Of a DNA stretch of 64,000 nucleotides, positions 32,794 to 41,464 are shown piece after piece (positions within the stretch are counted from its first letter, which is position 1; each line of letters starts with the position of its first letter). A model generated the notes under the pieces. The model was not told the DNA's origin. It did no database searches and saw nothing but the letters and a program-made list of their open reading frames with translations. Made by a program: the position numbers and the translations under genes. This DNA comes from Thermotoga sp. Ku-13t (lineage in GTDB: Bacteria > Thermotogota > Thermotogae > Thermotogales > DSM-5069). The stretch lies in contig NZ_LNFY01000001.1 of the NCBI RefSeq assembly GCF_011057685.1, positions 310,001 to 374,000 of the forward strand, in the 5' to 3' direction.

Positions 32794-33449
32794 CAGCCCG
32801 TGTCCGGGTGGAACTTTCTTGACGCGGCGCAGAGATCCTGCAGAACACATGAACCACACCTGGGCTTGTTCTTTTTGCACACTCTTTTGGCATGTTCTAC
32901 GAGCAGGGCATGGTACTCTTTCATCGTTTCTACGTCCTTGATTTGCTGGTGAAACATCGATTGAAGCTGTGAATAGGTCTCTCTGCCGTTTATGAGACCG
33001 ATTCTGCCCAGCATACGTTTCGTGTAGCTGTCTATCACGAACACAGGTTTTTCGAAGGCATAGAGCATGATGGAATCTGCTGTCTCGGGACCTATACCGT
33101 TCACAGAGAGTAGTTCCTCTCTCGTGAGGTGTTCTCTCAATTGGTAGAAATCGAAATCGTACCTAGCGAACTCTCTGAGGAGATTCTTCAATCTCCTTGC
33201 TTTCAGCTTCCAGAAACCAGCAGGTTTTATCAGTCTTTCGATCAGCTCGTTATCGGCTTCGAACATTTTCTTTGGATCGAGCATGTTTGCCTTCTTCAAA
33301 TTCTCGATTGCTCTTTCCACATTCTTCCACGCCGTGTTCTGCGTGAGCACGGCTCCAACGACGACTTCGAACCAGGTTTCGGCTGGCCACCAACCCTGTG
33401 GGCCATAGGTGTCAAGCAACCTTCGATAGATTTCCCTGAGAACGCTCAA
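32793..33449 (-). CDS. HhH-GPD DNA glycosylase with iron-sulfur cluster (COG2231-like)
   Basis: A 218-residue base-excision repair protein of the endonuclease III superfamily. The helix-hairpin-helix reads VNGIGPETADSIML (about 120-133), followed by VIDSYTKR with the catalytic aspartate. The lyase lysine of endonuclease III is glutamate here, so it is likely a monofunctional glycosylase. The C-terminal C-x6-C-x2-C-x5-C binds a 4Fe-4S cluster. TTG 33449 follows GGAGGA; ATG 33482 would add 11 residues but has no ribosome binding site. The long open frame that continues to 34403 is not part of the gene. Confidence 0.82.
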   Translation of the reverse strand: MSVLREIYRRLLDTYGPQGWWPAETWFEVVVGAVLTQNTAWKNVERAIENLKKANMLDPKKMFEADNELIERLIKPAGFWKLKARRLKNLLREFARYDFDFYQLREHLTREELLSVNGIGPETADSIMLYAFEKPVFVIDSYTKRMLGRIGLINGRETYSQLQSMFHQQIKDVETMKEYHALLVEHAKRVCKKNKPRCGSCVLQDLCAASRKFHPDTG

Positions 33450-33500
33450 GTCAGGTTCCTCCCAGCTTTTGAATGTTATCATAAAGATGGAGGTGATCGA

Positions 33501-34388
33501 ATGAGAACCAACAGAGATAGGCTCGTCATGATCTCGATCCAGGGGACAATCGTTAAGCCGGAGCACACAGGAAGACATGCGGTCTCGTACGATGGAAAAC
33601 CGTTCATGCTTCCAGGAACCGGGGGCATCACCTACAACGTGAAGGTGGGAGATCCCGTTTTCGGCTGGGCTGCTGACCACGTGGAACCTGGTGTTTCGAC
33701 GATTCTCGATCAGGACAAACGAGATTCCGGGCCGAACAGGGGCTACAACTTCTACGCATGCATCGGGAACGAAGCCCGTGTCGTCACGGGTGATGCGAAG
33801 GGTGCCAGAGGAATTGTGACAGGCCACCATGGGGGAGCGGAGCACGTACTGATAGACTTTCCAGACGAGGTGCTGGAAAAACTCACACTCGATGACAAGA
33901 TCCTCATAAAAGCCTTTGGTCAGGGATTGGAATTGCTGGATTATCCCGACGTGCACGTGTACAACATCGATCCGAACCTGTTTGAAAAGCTGGGGATCGT
34001 GGAAAAGAACGGCAAACTGTTCGTACCTGTCGTCGCAATCGTGCCAGCGTATTTGATGGGTTCTGGCATAGGTTCGACCAGCATGGGCACAGGCGATTAC
34101 GACATCATGACGGCGGATCTGGAGGCATTGAAGGAGCACGGACTTTTGAACCTTCGCTTTGGCGACATCGTTTACATAAAGGACCACGACAACAGTTACG
34201 GCCGATGCTACAGAAAAGGTGCCGCGAGTGTGGGAGTTGTCATACACAGCGACTGCAAGTATGCCGGCCACGGTCCGGGTGTGACGATCTTCATGACCTC
34301 TCCAAAACCGATACTTGAGCCGGTTATCGATCCAGACGCGAACATCGGAAAGATCCTGGGGATCGGAAGGTTTAGAGAAGCATTGTGA
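33501..34388 (+). CDS. DUF4438 family protein
   Basis: A 295-residue protein of the DUF4438 family (a T. maritima member is TM1086, from memory). It contains conserved stretches such as PFMLPGTGGITYNVKVGDP, TGHHGGAEHVLIDFP and the late SDCKYAGHGPGVTIFM. No signal peptide or membrane segment is present, and its biochemical function is unknown. ATG 33501 follows GGAGGTGATCGA; the open frame upstream of it lies opposite the glycosylase gene and is not used. It is divergent from the glycosylase gene and ends at a bidirectional terminator. Confidence 0.88.
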   Translation: MRTNRDRLVMISIQGTIVKPEHTGRHAVSYDGKPFMLPGTGGITYNVKVGDPVFGWAADHVEPGVSTILDQDKRDSGPNRGYNFYACIGNEARVVTGDAKGARGIVTGHHGGAEHVLIDFPDEVLEKLTLDDKILIKAFGQGLELLDYPDVHVYNIDPNLFEKLGIVEKNGKLFVPVVAIVPAYLMGSGIGSTSMGTGDYDIMTADLEALKEHGLLNLRFGDIVYIKDHDNSYGRCYRKGAASVGVVIHSDCKYAGHGPGVTIFMTSPKPILEPVIDPDANIGKILGIGRFREAL

Positions 34389-34391
34389 AAA

Positions 34392-34420
34392 CGAAAGCCC
34401 CATCCTCGATGGGGCTTTCG
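34392..34420. terminator. Bidirectional terminator between DUF4438 and the sugar operon
   Basis: A perfect 13-bp inverted repeat (CGAAAGCCCCATC, loop CTC, GATGGGGCTTTCG) lies 3 bases after the DUF4438 stop and 2 bases after the last gene of the convergent sugar operon. It serves both strands. Confidence 0.85.
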
Positions 34421-34422
34421 AC

Positions 34423-34956
34423 TCATATCAAAATGAACTTGCCGTCCTGAGCGAAGACTCTCTTTTTGAAGCCACATTTTTCGATTGTTTCGTAATCGTG
34501 GCCAGCATGTGCCGGATAGACAGCAAAGAAAACCAGTGGTTCGCTGGAGATGTTCACCGAACGGTGCGCCCAGAATGGTGGAATGTAGACAACTTTGTCC
34601 TTTTCTATAGGAACAGCTTCGAAATCGCCAGATTTATTTTGACACAGGATCAATCCCTTGCCGCTCAGACCATAGTAAACCTCGGCAGTTGGCTCCTTTT
34701 CGTGGAAGTGCCCTTTGGTCATAAAGTATTCGCCCTGAACCATCCCAGGATGGATGATCGTGATCAAGAAGATCAGGTCTCCCTCCCTGTCCGATCTTGC
34801 AACTTCGAAAACTTCATATACAATGGGGTTTTCCTTTTCTAACAATGGATCTTGCTTCAGAAAGACGTTCTTAACATCTCGATAGCGTCTCACGATGTGA
34901 TGACCTGGAAAGTTGCTCAAATCACTCAGGTCAAAGGACACGGAGAACGGTATCAT
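34423..34956 (-). CDS. Cupin-type (archaeal-type) glucose-6-phosphate isomerase
   Basis: A 177-residue metal-dependent cupin isomerase that interconverts glucose-6-phosphate and fructose-6-phosphate. Visible are GEYFMTKGHFHEKEPTAEVY, with the HxH and glutamate metal ligands (about 83-102), and the later VVYIPPFWAHRSVN with the last histidine. The family is mainly known from Euryarchaeota such as Pyrococcus and Thermococcus. ATG 34956 follows AAGAGG by 9 bases; ATG 34989 is possible but overlaps the upstream gene. Last gene of the operon. Confidence 0.85.
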   Translation of the reverse strand: MIPFSVSFDLSDLSNFPGHHIVRRYRDVKNVFLKQDPLLEKENPIVYEVFEVARSDREGDLIFLITIIHPGMVQGEYFMTKGHFHEKEPTAEVYYGLSGKGLILCQNKSGDFEAVPIEKDKVVYIPPFWAHRSVNISSEPLVFFAVYPAHAGHDYETIEKCGFKKRVFAQDGKFILI

Positions 34957-34969
34957 CCGTACCATCCTC

Positions 34970-36409
34970 TTAGTAATCGATCCTAACATGCTTTAGTAAG
35001 AGGTACTGTTCATACGCGTGGTGAGAATTTTCGACACCCAGCCCACTCTGCTTCCAACCACCGTACGGGTAAGCGAATTCTCCGCCTGTGACGTTGTTTA
35101 TACCAACAGTGCCGCACTCCAGCAATGTAGACGCTCTAAGGGCTTTTGAAAGATCCCTCGTGTAAACGTACGCCACCAAACCATACTCCGTGTCGTTCGC
35201 CAACGAAATGGCTTCGTCGAACGTATCAAAAGTCATGATCGGGGCTGTTGGTCCAAACATCTCTTCTCTTGCAACGCGCATTGAGTGATCAATTTTGATC
35301 AAGATCGTAGGTTCGTAAAAATATCCTTTCTCAAATTTTTCGCCTGCGGGTTTCTTCCCTCCGTACAAAACCTGCGCACCTTTAGATACGGCTTCTTCCA
35401 CAGCCGAACTCACCCTTTTCCAGCCTTCAAGTGTTGTTAAAGGTCCCATCGTTACGCCTTCTTCCAAACCATTGCCAATTTTGATCTTCTTCGTCTCTTG
35501 CAAAAATGCTTCGACAAAATCGCTGAATATTGACTTATGGACGTAGATCCTGTTGATCGCATTGCATATTTGTCCCGCATTCCTGAAAGATCTCCTTGCG
35601 GCGTCTTTCGCGGCCGCAGCTATATCGGCATCGTCAAAGACTATCATGGGGCAATTACCGCCCAATTCCAAAGTTAGCTTCTTGACAGTCTTTGAAGCAA
35701 CATTCATTATGTGCTTACCGACGTCAGTGCTTCCTGTGAAAGCTATCTTGGATACAAGCGGGTGTTCTATAAGCGTCTCTCCGACCTCATTGTTCGTACC
35801 CGTAACAACGTTCAGCACGCCGGCAGGTAGGCCAGCCTCCAGGAAGCATTTTGCCAGTTCAAGAGTTGCCAACGGTGTATAGGAAGATGGCTTCGCAACA
35901 ACCGTACATCCCACCGCGAGTGCGGGGCCAATTTTCCAAGATAAGAGGAGTAACGGATAATTCCAGGGTACTATCGCGGCGACGACTCCAACCGGTTGTT
36001 TCAAGACAAAACTGATCCTATTTTCCTTGTTCGACTGATAAGTCTCCCCAAGGACACTCAGGACATTGTCGCAAAAATAGTCTATTGAATCTAAGCTGGC
36101 TTTCACTTCCTCCTTTGCTTCACTCAGTGGCTTACCTTGCTCCAGCGTCAACAGCTTTGCTATCTCTTCCTGTCTTTGCCTAGCCAACTTGGTCCCCTGT
36201 CTCAGCAGTTCAACTCTTTTGATTGGAGCCACTGTGCTCCAGGTTTTGAAGGCCTCATAAGCCGATACTATAGCCTTTTCTGTTTCCTCAGATGTCAGCG
36301 ATGGTACTTCACCGACCACTTGATCAGTGTTTGCCGGGTTACGAACCAGGATAGTTCTCTTCGTTAGCGATTCAACCATTTCTCCGGCGATGATACACTT
36401 CGAGATCAT
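34970..36409 (-). CDS. NAD(P)-dependent aldehyde dehydrogenase
   Basis: A 479-residue member of the aldehyde dehydrogenase superfamily. The cofactor part shows VPWNYPLLLLSWKIGPALA and GSTDVGKHIM. The catalytic glutamate lies in LELGGNCPMIV and the nucleophile cysteine in NAGQICNAINR (about 275). It oxidises an aldehyde to the acid; small aldehydes (lactaldehyde, acetaldehyde, glycolaldehyde) are possible because two aldolases are encoded in the operon. It follows the regulator gene by 24 bases. Confidence 0.9.
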   Translation of the reverse strand: MISKCIIAGEMVESLTKRTILVRNPANTDQVVGEVPSLTSEETEKAIVSAYEAFKTWSTVAPIKRVELLRQGTKLARQRQEEIAKLLTLEQGKPLSEAKEEVKASLDSIDYFCDNVLSVLGETYQSNKENRISFVLKQPVGVVAAIVPWNYPLLLLSWKIGPALAVGCTVVAKPSSYTPLATLELAKCFLEAGLPAGVLNVVTGTNNEVGETLIEHPLVSKIAFTGSTDVGKHIMNVASKTVKKLTLELGGNCPMIVFDDADIAAAAKDAARRSFRNAGQICNAINRIYVHKSIFSDFVEAFLQETKKIKIGNGLEEGVTMGPLTTLEGWKRVSSAVEEAVSKGAQVLYGGKKPAGEKFEKGYFYEPTILIKIDHSMRVAREEMFGPTAPIMTFDTFDEAISLANDTEYGLVAYVYTRDLSKALRASTLLECGTVGINNVTGGEFAYPYGGWKQSGLGVENSHHAYEQYLLLKHVRIDY

Positions 36410-36433
36410 CGTTTCCGACCTCCTTTGTTTGAG

Positions 36434-37270
36434 TCACCGAGCGTCAAAGGTTCGATTGAAAACCTTCGTCAACTTGGATTCTTTGTTGAGTATCTTTTCC
36501 AGCTCGTTAGCCTCAAGATGTGTTGTCTTGAACAAACGTGTTACAAACCTCGTTCGATCCGCACGGTGTTTCGCTTCGTAATATTCTACAGGGACGTTGT
36601 TGTGGGTATACGTGATACTTCTCAAGAATATCAGCGGGGCTCCGCGTTCCACTCCTAAAAGTTTGCTGTCTTCAGGGCTTGCCGATAGTGCTTCTATGGT
36701 TCGCTCGCCCCAAACAAGCTCTACCCCGTACTTGTTTTCAAGGATATCGTACAAGGATTGTGTCTCGAGGTCTTCATCCAGCAAGTTTGGGCAAAATCTT
36801 TCCGGTATATAGTTAATCACTATCAGTATCGGTTCACCCCTAACGAATCTCAACCTTTGGAGTTCGAAAACTTTCTCGCCTGTTCTTAAATCCAGATAGT
36901 AGGCAAGTAATTCGTCTGCGCTTATCAATTTCTTAGAAAGGACCTTGGTTACTGGTTCTAGACCCTGGGACTTCATATCCGCGTAGAAACCTGTCAGCCT
37001 TGATACGAGATATTCGTTGATCTTCGGTTTTATCACAACCGTTCCGACACCGCGTTTTCTCCTTATGATACCCCGGTTGGCGAGCCCAGTAAGTGCTTGC
37101 CGAACAACGATACGACTCACGCCAAAAGCTTCGCACAGTTCTTTCTCTGTTGGCAGCAGGTCCCCTGCTTTGAGATTTTGAGATATCCATTTCAGGAGTA
37201 TATTCTCGATTTGGTAATACAAAGGCACTGGAGAGTCTTTATTGACTTGCTCAGGGGGTTGAAATCCCAC
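36434..37270 (-). CDS. GntR/UTRA-family transcriptional regulator
   Basis: A 278-residue regulator: GntR winged helix at about 15-85 (PLYYQIENILLKWISQN, FGVSRIVVRQALTGLANRG), then a UTRA ligand-binding domain of the HutC type (FELQRLRFVRGEPILIVINY). Such proteins usually bind a sugar phosphate or similar effector. It lies inside the sugar operon, which it probably controls through the inverted repeats near 44701-44732. The GTG start follows TTAGGAGGCGAGG. Confidence 0.88.
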   Translation of the reverse strand: MGFQPPEQVNKDSPVPLYYQIENILLKWISQNLKAGDLLPTEKELCEAFGVSRIVVRQALTGLANRGIIRRKRGVGTVVIKPKINEYLVSRLTGFYADMKSQGLEPVTKVLSKKLISADELLAYYLDLRTGEKVFELQRLRFVRGEPILIVINYIPERFCPNLLDEDLETQSLYDILENKYGVELVWGERTIEALSASPEDSKLLGVERGAPLIFLRSITYTHNNVPVEYYEAKHRADRTRFVTRLFKTTHLEANELEKILNKESKLTKVFNRTFDAR

Positions 37271-37312
37271 AGCCTCGCCTCCTAAGCTTTATGGCATCAC
37301 GTTTCATAAGGT

Positions 37313-38290
37313 TCAATCAATTACATTCGTGTCATGAACGATTCTTTCGATTTCATTGTAAACATCATCGCTCATCTCCCATTCCACTGTTTTGACGTTC
37401 TCCTCTACTTCTTCCGGGCTGGTTGCGCCGGCGATTATAGAGGTTACAGATTCGTGTCTGAGTAACCAGTTAAGACTCAACTGGCTCAAAGGTTTCTGGA
37501 GTTTCGTAGCTATGCCTTTCAACTTGTCTACGGCATCGATGTACTTTCTGTAATTTTCGCCGACCAGCTTTGGATTGGCTGCACGAACGTCAGTGAAGAC
37601 CTCGTTTTGCGACAGTTTTCCGGTCAAAACCCCTTGCATCAACGGACTGTACGGGAAAAATGCCAAGCCATTTATCTGGCAAAACGGCAAAACCTCGCTT
37701 TCAGTACGGTATTCGAGTGCTATGTTGTGATAACTTCTAGCATTCCTCTCGAACAGATTATACAAACCCTGCATACTGCTTATGTGTGGCAGGAGACGCG
37801 CCGCAGTGTCGATAGAAAAGTTCGATAGGCCTATGAATCTTATCTTGCCCTGGTCTTTCAACTTCAGCATGGCCTCCATTGTTTCTTCAATGGGCATGTT
37901 CGGATCTGGCCAGTGCAGCTGGTAAAGATCGACATAATCAGTTTTGAGCCTCATCAAGCTGGCGTCTATTTCCTTCATAATGCTCTCCTTTGTCAGGCAC
38001 CTCTTGATCCTTCCTTGCTGATCCCAGATAAGTCCACATTTTGTTGCTATGATGATCTTGTCCCGCGGAAATCCTTTGATAGCTTTTCCCAGAATTTCCT
38101 CCGCGTGCCCAAACCCATAAACCGGTGCAACATCGAAGAAATTCACCCCGAGTTCTAACGCTTTATGCACTACTTTGATGGATTGTTCATCGCTGGAGTT
38201 TTTCCACACCTTAGGCCCAGATAAGCCCCAGCAGCCAAGGCCGATAACCGAAACCAAGACAGGGAATCTCCCAGTGCTCCTGTACTTCAT
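37313..38290 (-). CDS. Aldo/keto reductase
   Basis: A 325-residue NADP(H)-linked oxidoreductase with the aldo/keto reductase barrel: FFDVAPVYGFGHAEEILGKA (about 50-69) with the catalytic aspartate and tyrosine, then IIATKCGLIW with the lysine, and the substrate histidine in YQLHWPDPN. C-terminal LLRHESVTSIIAGATSPEEV binds the cofactor. It probably reduces or oxidises a sugar, or a short aldehyde released by the aldolases. SD GGGAGGGATAGCT precedes the ATG. The gap to the kinase gene is 2 bases. Confidence 0.9.
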   Translation of the reverse strand: MKYRSTGRFPVLVSVIGLGCWGLSGPKVWKNSSDEQSIKVVHKALELGVNFFDVAPVYGFGHAEEILGKAIKGFPRDKIIIATKCGLIWDQQGRIKRCLTKESIMKEIDASLMRLKTDYVDLYQLHWPDPNMPIEETMEAMLKLKDQGKIRFIGLSNFSIDTAARLLPHISSMQGLYNLFERNARSYHNIALEYRTESEVLPFCQINGLAFFPYSPLMQGVLTGKLSQNEVFTDVRAANPKLVGENYRKYIDAVDKLKGIATKLQKPLSQLSLNWLLRHESVTSIIAGATSPEEVEENVKTVEWEMSDDVYNEIERIVHDTNVID

Positions 38291-38292
38291 AG

Positions 38293-39837
38293 CTATCCCT
38301 CCCTCCAGTTTCGCTGCAAGGTTGCTAATTCATCAAACACAGGAACCAATGCTTGGTAACTTTTCTCAAATAAATCGTGAAGTTTATTGTAGATCTCACG
38401 ATAGCTCGTTCTTGGTTCCACAACGATCACGTCTTTGATGAAACCTCTAGCTTCATCAACTGTGATCAAACCTGCTCCTATGGCACCGGTTACGGCTGCG
38501 CCCACCGATGTGGCTTCCGCAGGGTATTCTGGTACGGTAACCACTTTTCCAAAAATATCCGCGATTATCTGCCGCCAGTTCCGGCCTTTCGCTCCTCCTC
38601 CGATCAACCTTATCCTGTCGAACCTGAAACCACCCACATTTTCAAATATGTCAAGTATTATTTTCAAATTCATCGTGACTCCTTCCAAGACAGCTCTTAG
38701 CATATCGGCCTTGTTGTGCACAACGGAGAGACCTATGAACGCTCCCCTTGCGTTCACGTTCCAACGGGGACTTCTTTCACCAAGTAGATATGGCAGGAAG
38801 ATCAAGCCTTTTGCACCTGGCTGGGTATTATCCAATACGTCATCTAAGATAGCGTAGACGTCGAGATGCAATTCGTTGGCTGCTTTGACTTCTGGCTCAC
38901 AAACTATATTCTTTATCCACTGGTAGGAAGCTCCGCCGGCTTGCATCGTACCAGTCGGGCAGAACAAACCATGCAGAGGGTAGAAGAAATTGAAGGTCCT
39001 CGCGAAAGGATCAAAGAAAGGTCTATCGGAGCACGTACTGATCCAGCTGGAAGATCCCAGGTAAAGATAGGCTTCTGTTGAATCGAAGACACCTGCTCCC
39101 AGTGTTGCAGATGGTCCATCACCGGCTCCTCTTATGACAAGAGTTTTCGGTGATAGACCGAGTTCTTCTGCGACTTTAGGTTTGATGGTCCCGACAACAG
39201 CTGTTGATTCTGTGGCCTGCGGTAACTTCTCAAGATCTAAGTCAAGAGCCTCGACTAATTCCTCTGACCAGCGTTTGTTGTTTATGTCGAAAATGTTGCT
39301 CATGGAGGCATCCGAAAAATCCGTTCCGAAGATCCCGGTGAGCTTGTAGACGATGAAATCTTTTGCAAACAAGAATTTGTGGCTTCTTCGGTAGATGTCA
39401 GGTTCATTTTCCTTTAACCACGCAATCTTGGGGCCAAAGTAAGTTGGTGTAATCCTTGAACCAGTGATCCTGTAGACCCTTTCGTTGCCCACACGCCAAT
39501 TCAGCTTTTCTGCCTGTTCGACGCTTCTCTGGTCAGCCCAGATTATTGCTCTTCTGAGAACATTCCCATCTTTATCGACAGCTACTACTCCCATCATCTG
39601 CCCGCTGAAGCTGACACATTTTATTCTTTCCGGATCGACTTTTGTTTCTGACAGCAACTTAGCCGTTGTTTGTTTGATCGAAATCCACCATTGCTGGGGA
39701 TCCTGTTCGACCCAGTTTACTACCGGATAGAACGTGTCGTATGGATAGAATGAGCTGGCTATCAGTTTTCCATCTATTCTGAACAGCGTAGCCTTGTTTC
39801 CAGTCGTACCAAGATCATAAGCAATCACGTATTCCAT
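38293..39837 (-). CDS. FGGY-family carbohydrate kinase
   Basis: A 514-residue sugar kinase similar to xylulokinase/gluconokinase-type FGGY members: YDLGTTGNKATLFRIDGK (phosphate loop, about 6-23), IKCVSFSGQMMGVV, IIWADQRS, RGAGDGPSATLGAG and LPYLLGERSPRWN. It would phosphorylate a ketose, polyol or sugar acid brought in by the ribose-type transporter. It is distinct from the kinase in the arabinose operon. The substrate is unknown. Confidence 0.88.
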   Translation of the reverse strand: MEYVIAYDLGTTGNKATLFRIDGKLIASSFYPYDTFYPVVNWVEQDPQQWWISIKQTTAKLLSETKVDPERIKCVSFSGQMMGVVAVDKDGNVLRRAIIWADQRSVEQAEKLNWRVGNERVYRITGSRITPTYFGPKIAWLKENEPDIYRRSHKFLFAKDFIVYKLTGIFGTDFSDASMSNIFDINNKRWSEELVEALDLDLEKLPQATESTAVVGTIKPKVAEELGLSPKTLVIRGAGDGPSATLGAGVFDSTEAYLYLGSSSWISTCSDRPFFDPFARTFNFFYPLHGLFCPTGTMQAGGASYQWIKNIVCEPEVKAANELHLDVYAILDDVLDNTQPGAKGLIFLPYLLGERSPRWNVNARGAFIGLSVVHNKADMLRAVLEGVTMNLKIILDIFENVGGFRFDRIRLIGGGAKGRNWRQIIADIFGKVVTVPEYPAEATSVGAAVTGAIGAGLITVDEARGFIKDVIVVEPRTSYREIYNKLHDLFEKSYQALVPVFDELATLQRNWREG

Positions 39838-40473
39838 TCAGTTCACCTCTTTGCTCAGCTTCGCAAAATCACGACTGAATTCAGCAGCGTCCTCAGCTGC
39901 TATCTCACTCGTTCGAAGTAGCTTCTCGAATAGTTGGACCGGTAGCGTGAAATGAGAAACCCCGCAATCGATGGCCTCGATAAGCTGGTCTAAGTCTTTC
40001 AAGCTCGCCACTATGAGCGTGGGGTGCGTGGAAAAGTTGCGTGATAATGCTACGAAGCGGGAAAGTAATTCAGAAGGATTCAACCCTTTTCTTTTTGATC
40101 TATCGAAATAGAAAGCAACATAGTCAACTCCAAGGGCAATTGATGAAAGGAATTGCTCGATTGTGTAAACAGCTGTGGCACAGACGCGGAAACCAGCTTT
40201 TTTGAAAGAAACAGCTACCTCGTATTTTCCAGTTACCCATGGAACTTTGACGACAAACCTGTTGTCAAGCTCGTCTGTCAGGTGTTTATCGAACGTTTCC
40301 ATGTGGATGAAAATTTCAGAAATATTTGTATTTCTCAGTCTTGCGATGACAGTCTTCAATCCTTCGCTTTCCCTATCTCTCAACATGATCGAAGGGTTTG
40401 TTGTTATTCCCAAACCAAACGTTTCTGCCAACAGAATGGCCCTTTCGCTACAACCGTCAATGTAGAATTGCAT
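39838..40473 (-). CDS. Transaldolase-family (fructose-6-phosphate aldolase-like) protein
   Basis: A 211-residue class I aldolase of the short transaldolase group. Visible: YIDG near the N-terminus, GITTNPSIM, FVVKVPW with the Schiff-base lysine, ATAVYTIEQFLSSIALGVDYVA, and ITLP-like FTLPVQLF near the end. The usual APYVNR reads AFYFDR. It may cleave or form a sugar phosphate; the short length points to aldolase rather than true transaldolase activity. The stop is adjacent to the kinase start. Confidence 0.82.
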   Translation of the reverse strand: MQFYIDGCSERAILLAETFGLGITTNPSIMLRDRESEGLKTVIARLRNTNISEIFIHMETFDKHLTDELDNRFVVKVPWVTGKYEVAVSFKKAGFRVCATAVYTIEQFLSSIALGVDYVAFYFDRSKRKGLNPSELLSRFVALSRNFSTHPTLIVASLKDLDQLIEAIDCGVSHFTLPVQLFEKLLRTSEIAAEDAAEFSRDFAKLSKEVN

Positions 40474-40477
40474 GACT

Positions 40478-41449
40478 TCATCCCCTTCTTGTTTTTACGT
40501 ACTGATCAAGGAAAACAGCAGCAATTATAATCAAACCTATCATCATTTGCATAACGAACGGGTCTATTCCGAGAAGATTCCCTCCATTCCTCAGTGTTTG
40601 GATCAACACCGCACCTATGACAGTGCCAAGGGCTGTCCCAACCCCACCACTGAGACTTGCCCCACCGATGACGACGGACGCGATTGCGTCGAGCTCGTAA
40701 CCCTGACCACCTGTGGGCACGCCCGCCGCGAGCCTTGAGGCCAACATTAAGCCAGCGATTCCGCTAAGAAAACCAGAAACAGCGTAAGCGAGCAGATAAT
40801 TAAGCCTCAAATTTATTCCGGAAAGTCTGGCGGCTTCTCGATTGCTTCCAATCGCGTAAAGGTTACGTCCAAACCTTGTGTACTTCAAAACGAGTCCTGA
40901 AATCAGAGCAATCATCAGCCACAGCCAAACGAGCGTTGGTACATCGAGGATAACGTCAGACGCGAAGTCAACGAAATTTCTCGGAAGGCCGGTTATCATC
41001 CTCCCACCCGAGATGTACATCACCAACCCTCTAACGAACGTCATCACGCCCAGCGTGGCGATGAATGGGGGTATCCTCATATCGTACACCGCGAAGCCGT
41101 TTGCTAACCCAAAAAGGGTGGAAACAATGAGCGCAATTAAAATTGCTTGTAAGCTTGGGAGTTGATAACTCAATCTGTTTGATGTAAGCATCGCAAAAAC
41201 CATTCCAGAGAGTCCCACAAGTGCCCCGACCGATAGATCTATGCCACCAGTTATGATAACGAACAGCATCGCCAATGCAACAACCCCGTTTATTGATGTT
41301 TGCCTCAGCAAGTTCGTAATGTTTCCAAAGGAGAGGAATTTGCCTTTGGTGACGGTCGCCAGGAAGACAACAAGGACAACGAATATCAGGAGCAAATTTC
41401 TCTCATTAAAAGCACTGAATGCCTTGGAAGATGCGCTTCGCTTTTCCAT
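40478..41449 (-). CDS. Ribose-type ABC transporter permease (RbsC-like)
   Basis: A 323-residue inner-membrane permease of the CUT2 family, with about eight to ten hydrophobic segments and the family pattern NRLSYQLPSLQAILIALIVS and later GRNLYAIGSNREAARLSGIN (the ATPase contact) and ASVVIGGASLSGGVGTALGT. It pairs with the ATPase 41465-42967 and the binding protein 43720-44685. Confidence 0.92.
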   Translation of the reverse strand: MEKRSASSKAFSAFNERNLLLIFVVLVVFLATVTKGKFLSFGNITNLLRQTSINGVVALAMLFVIITGGIDLSVGALVGLSGMVFAMLTSNRLSYQLPSLQAILIALIVSTLFGLANGFAVYDMRIPPFIATLGVMTFVRGLVMYISGGRMITGLPRNFVDFASDVILDVPTLVWLWLMIALISGLVLKYTRFGRNLYAIGSNREAARLSGINLRLNYLLAYAVSGFLSGIAGLMLASRLAAGVPTGGQGYELDAIASVVIGGASLSGGVGTALGTVIGAVLIQTLRNGGNLLGIDPFVMQMMIGLIIIAAVFLDQYVKTRRG

Positions 41450-41464
41450 GAGTATAATACCCTC

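Noticed and set aside
33129-33500. N-terminal extension of the DUF4438 frame
   Set aside because: It lies opposite the glycosylase gene, and the strong GGAGGTGATCGA site sets the start at 33501.
33450-34403. Long minus-strand extension of the DNA glycosylase frame
   Set aside because: It lies opposite the DUF4438 gene and shows no family features; the glycosylase domain begins only after 33482.
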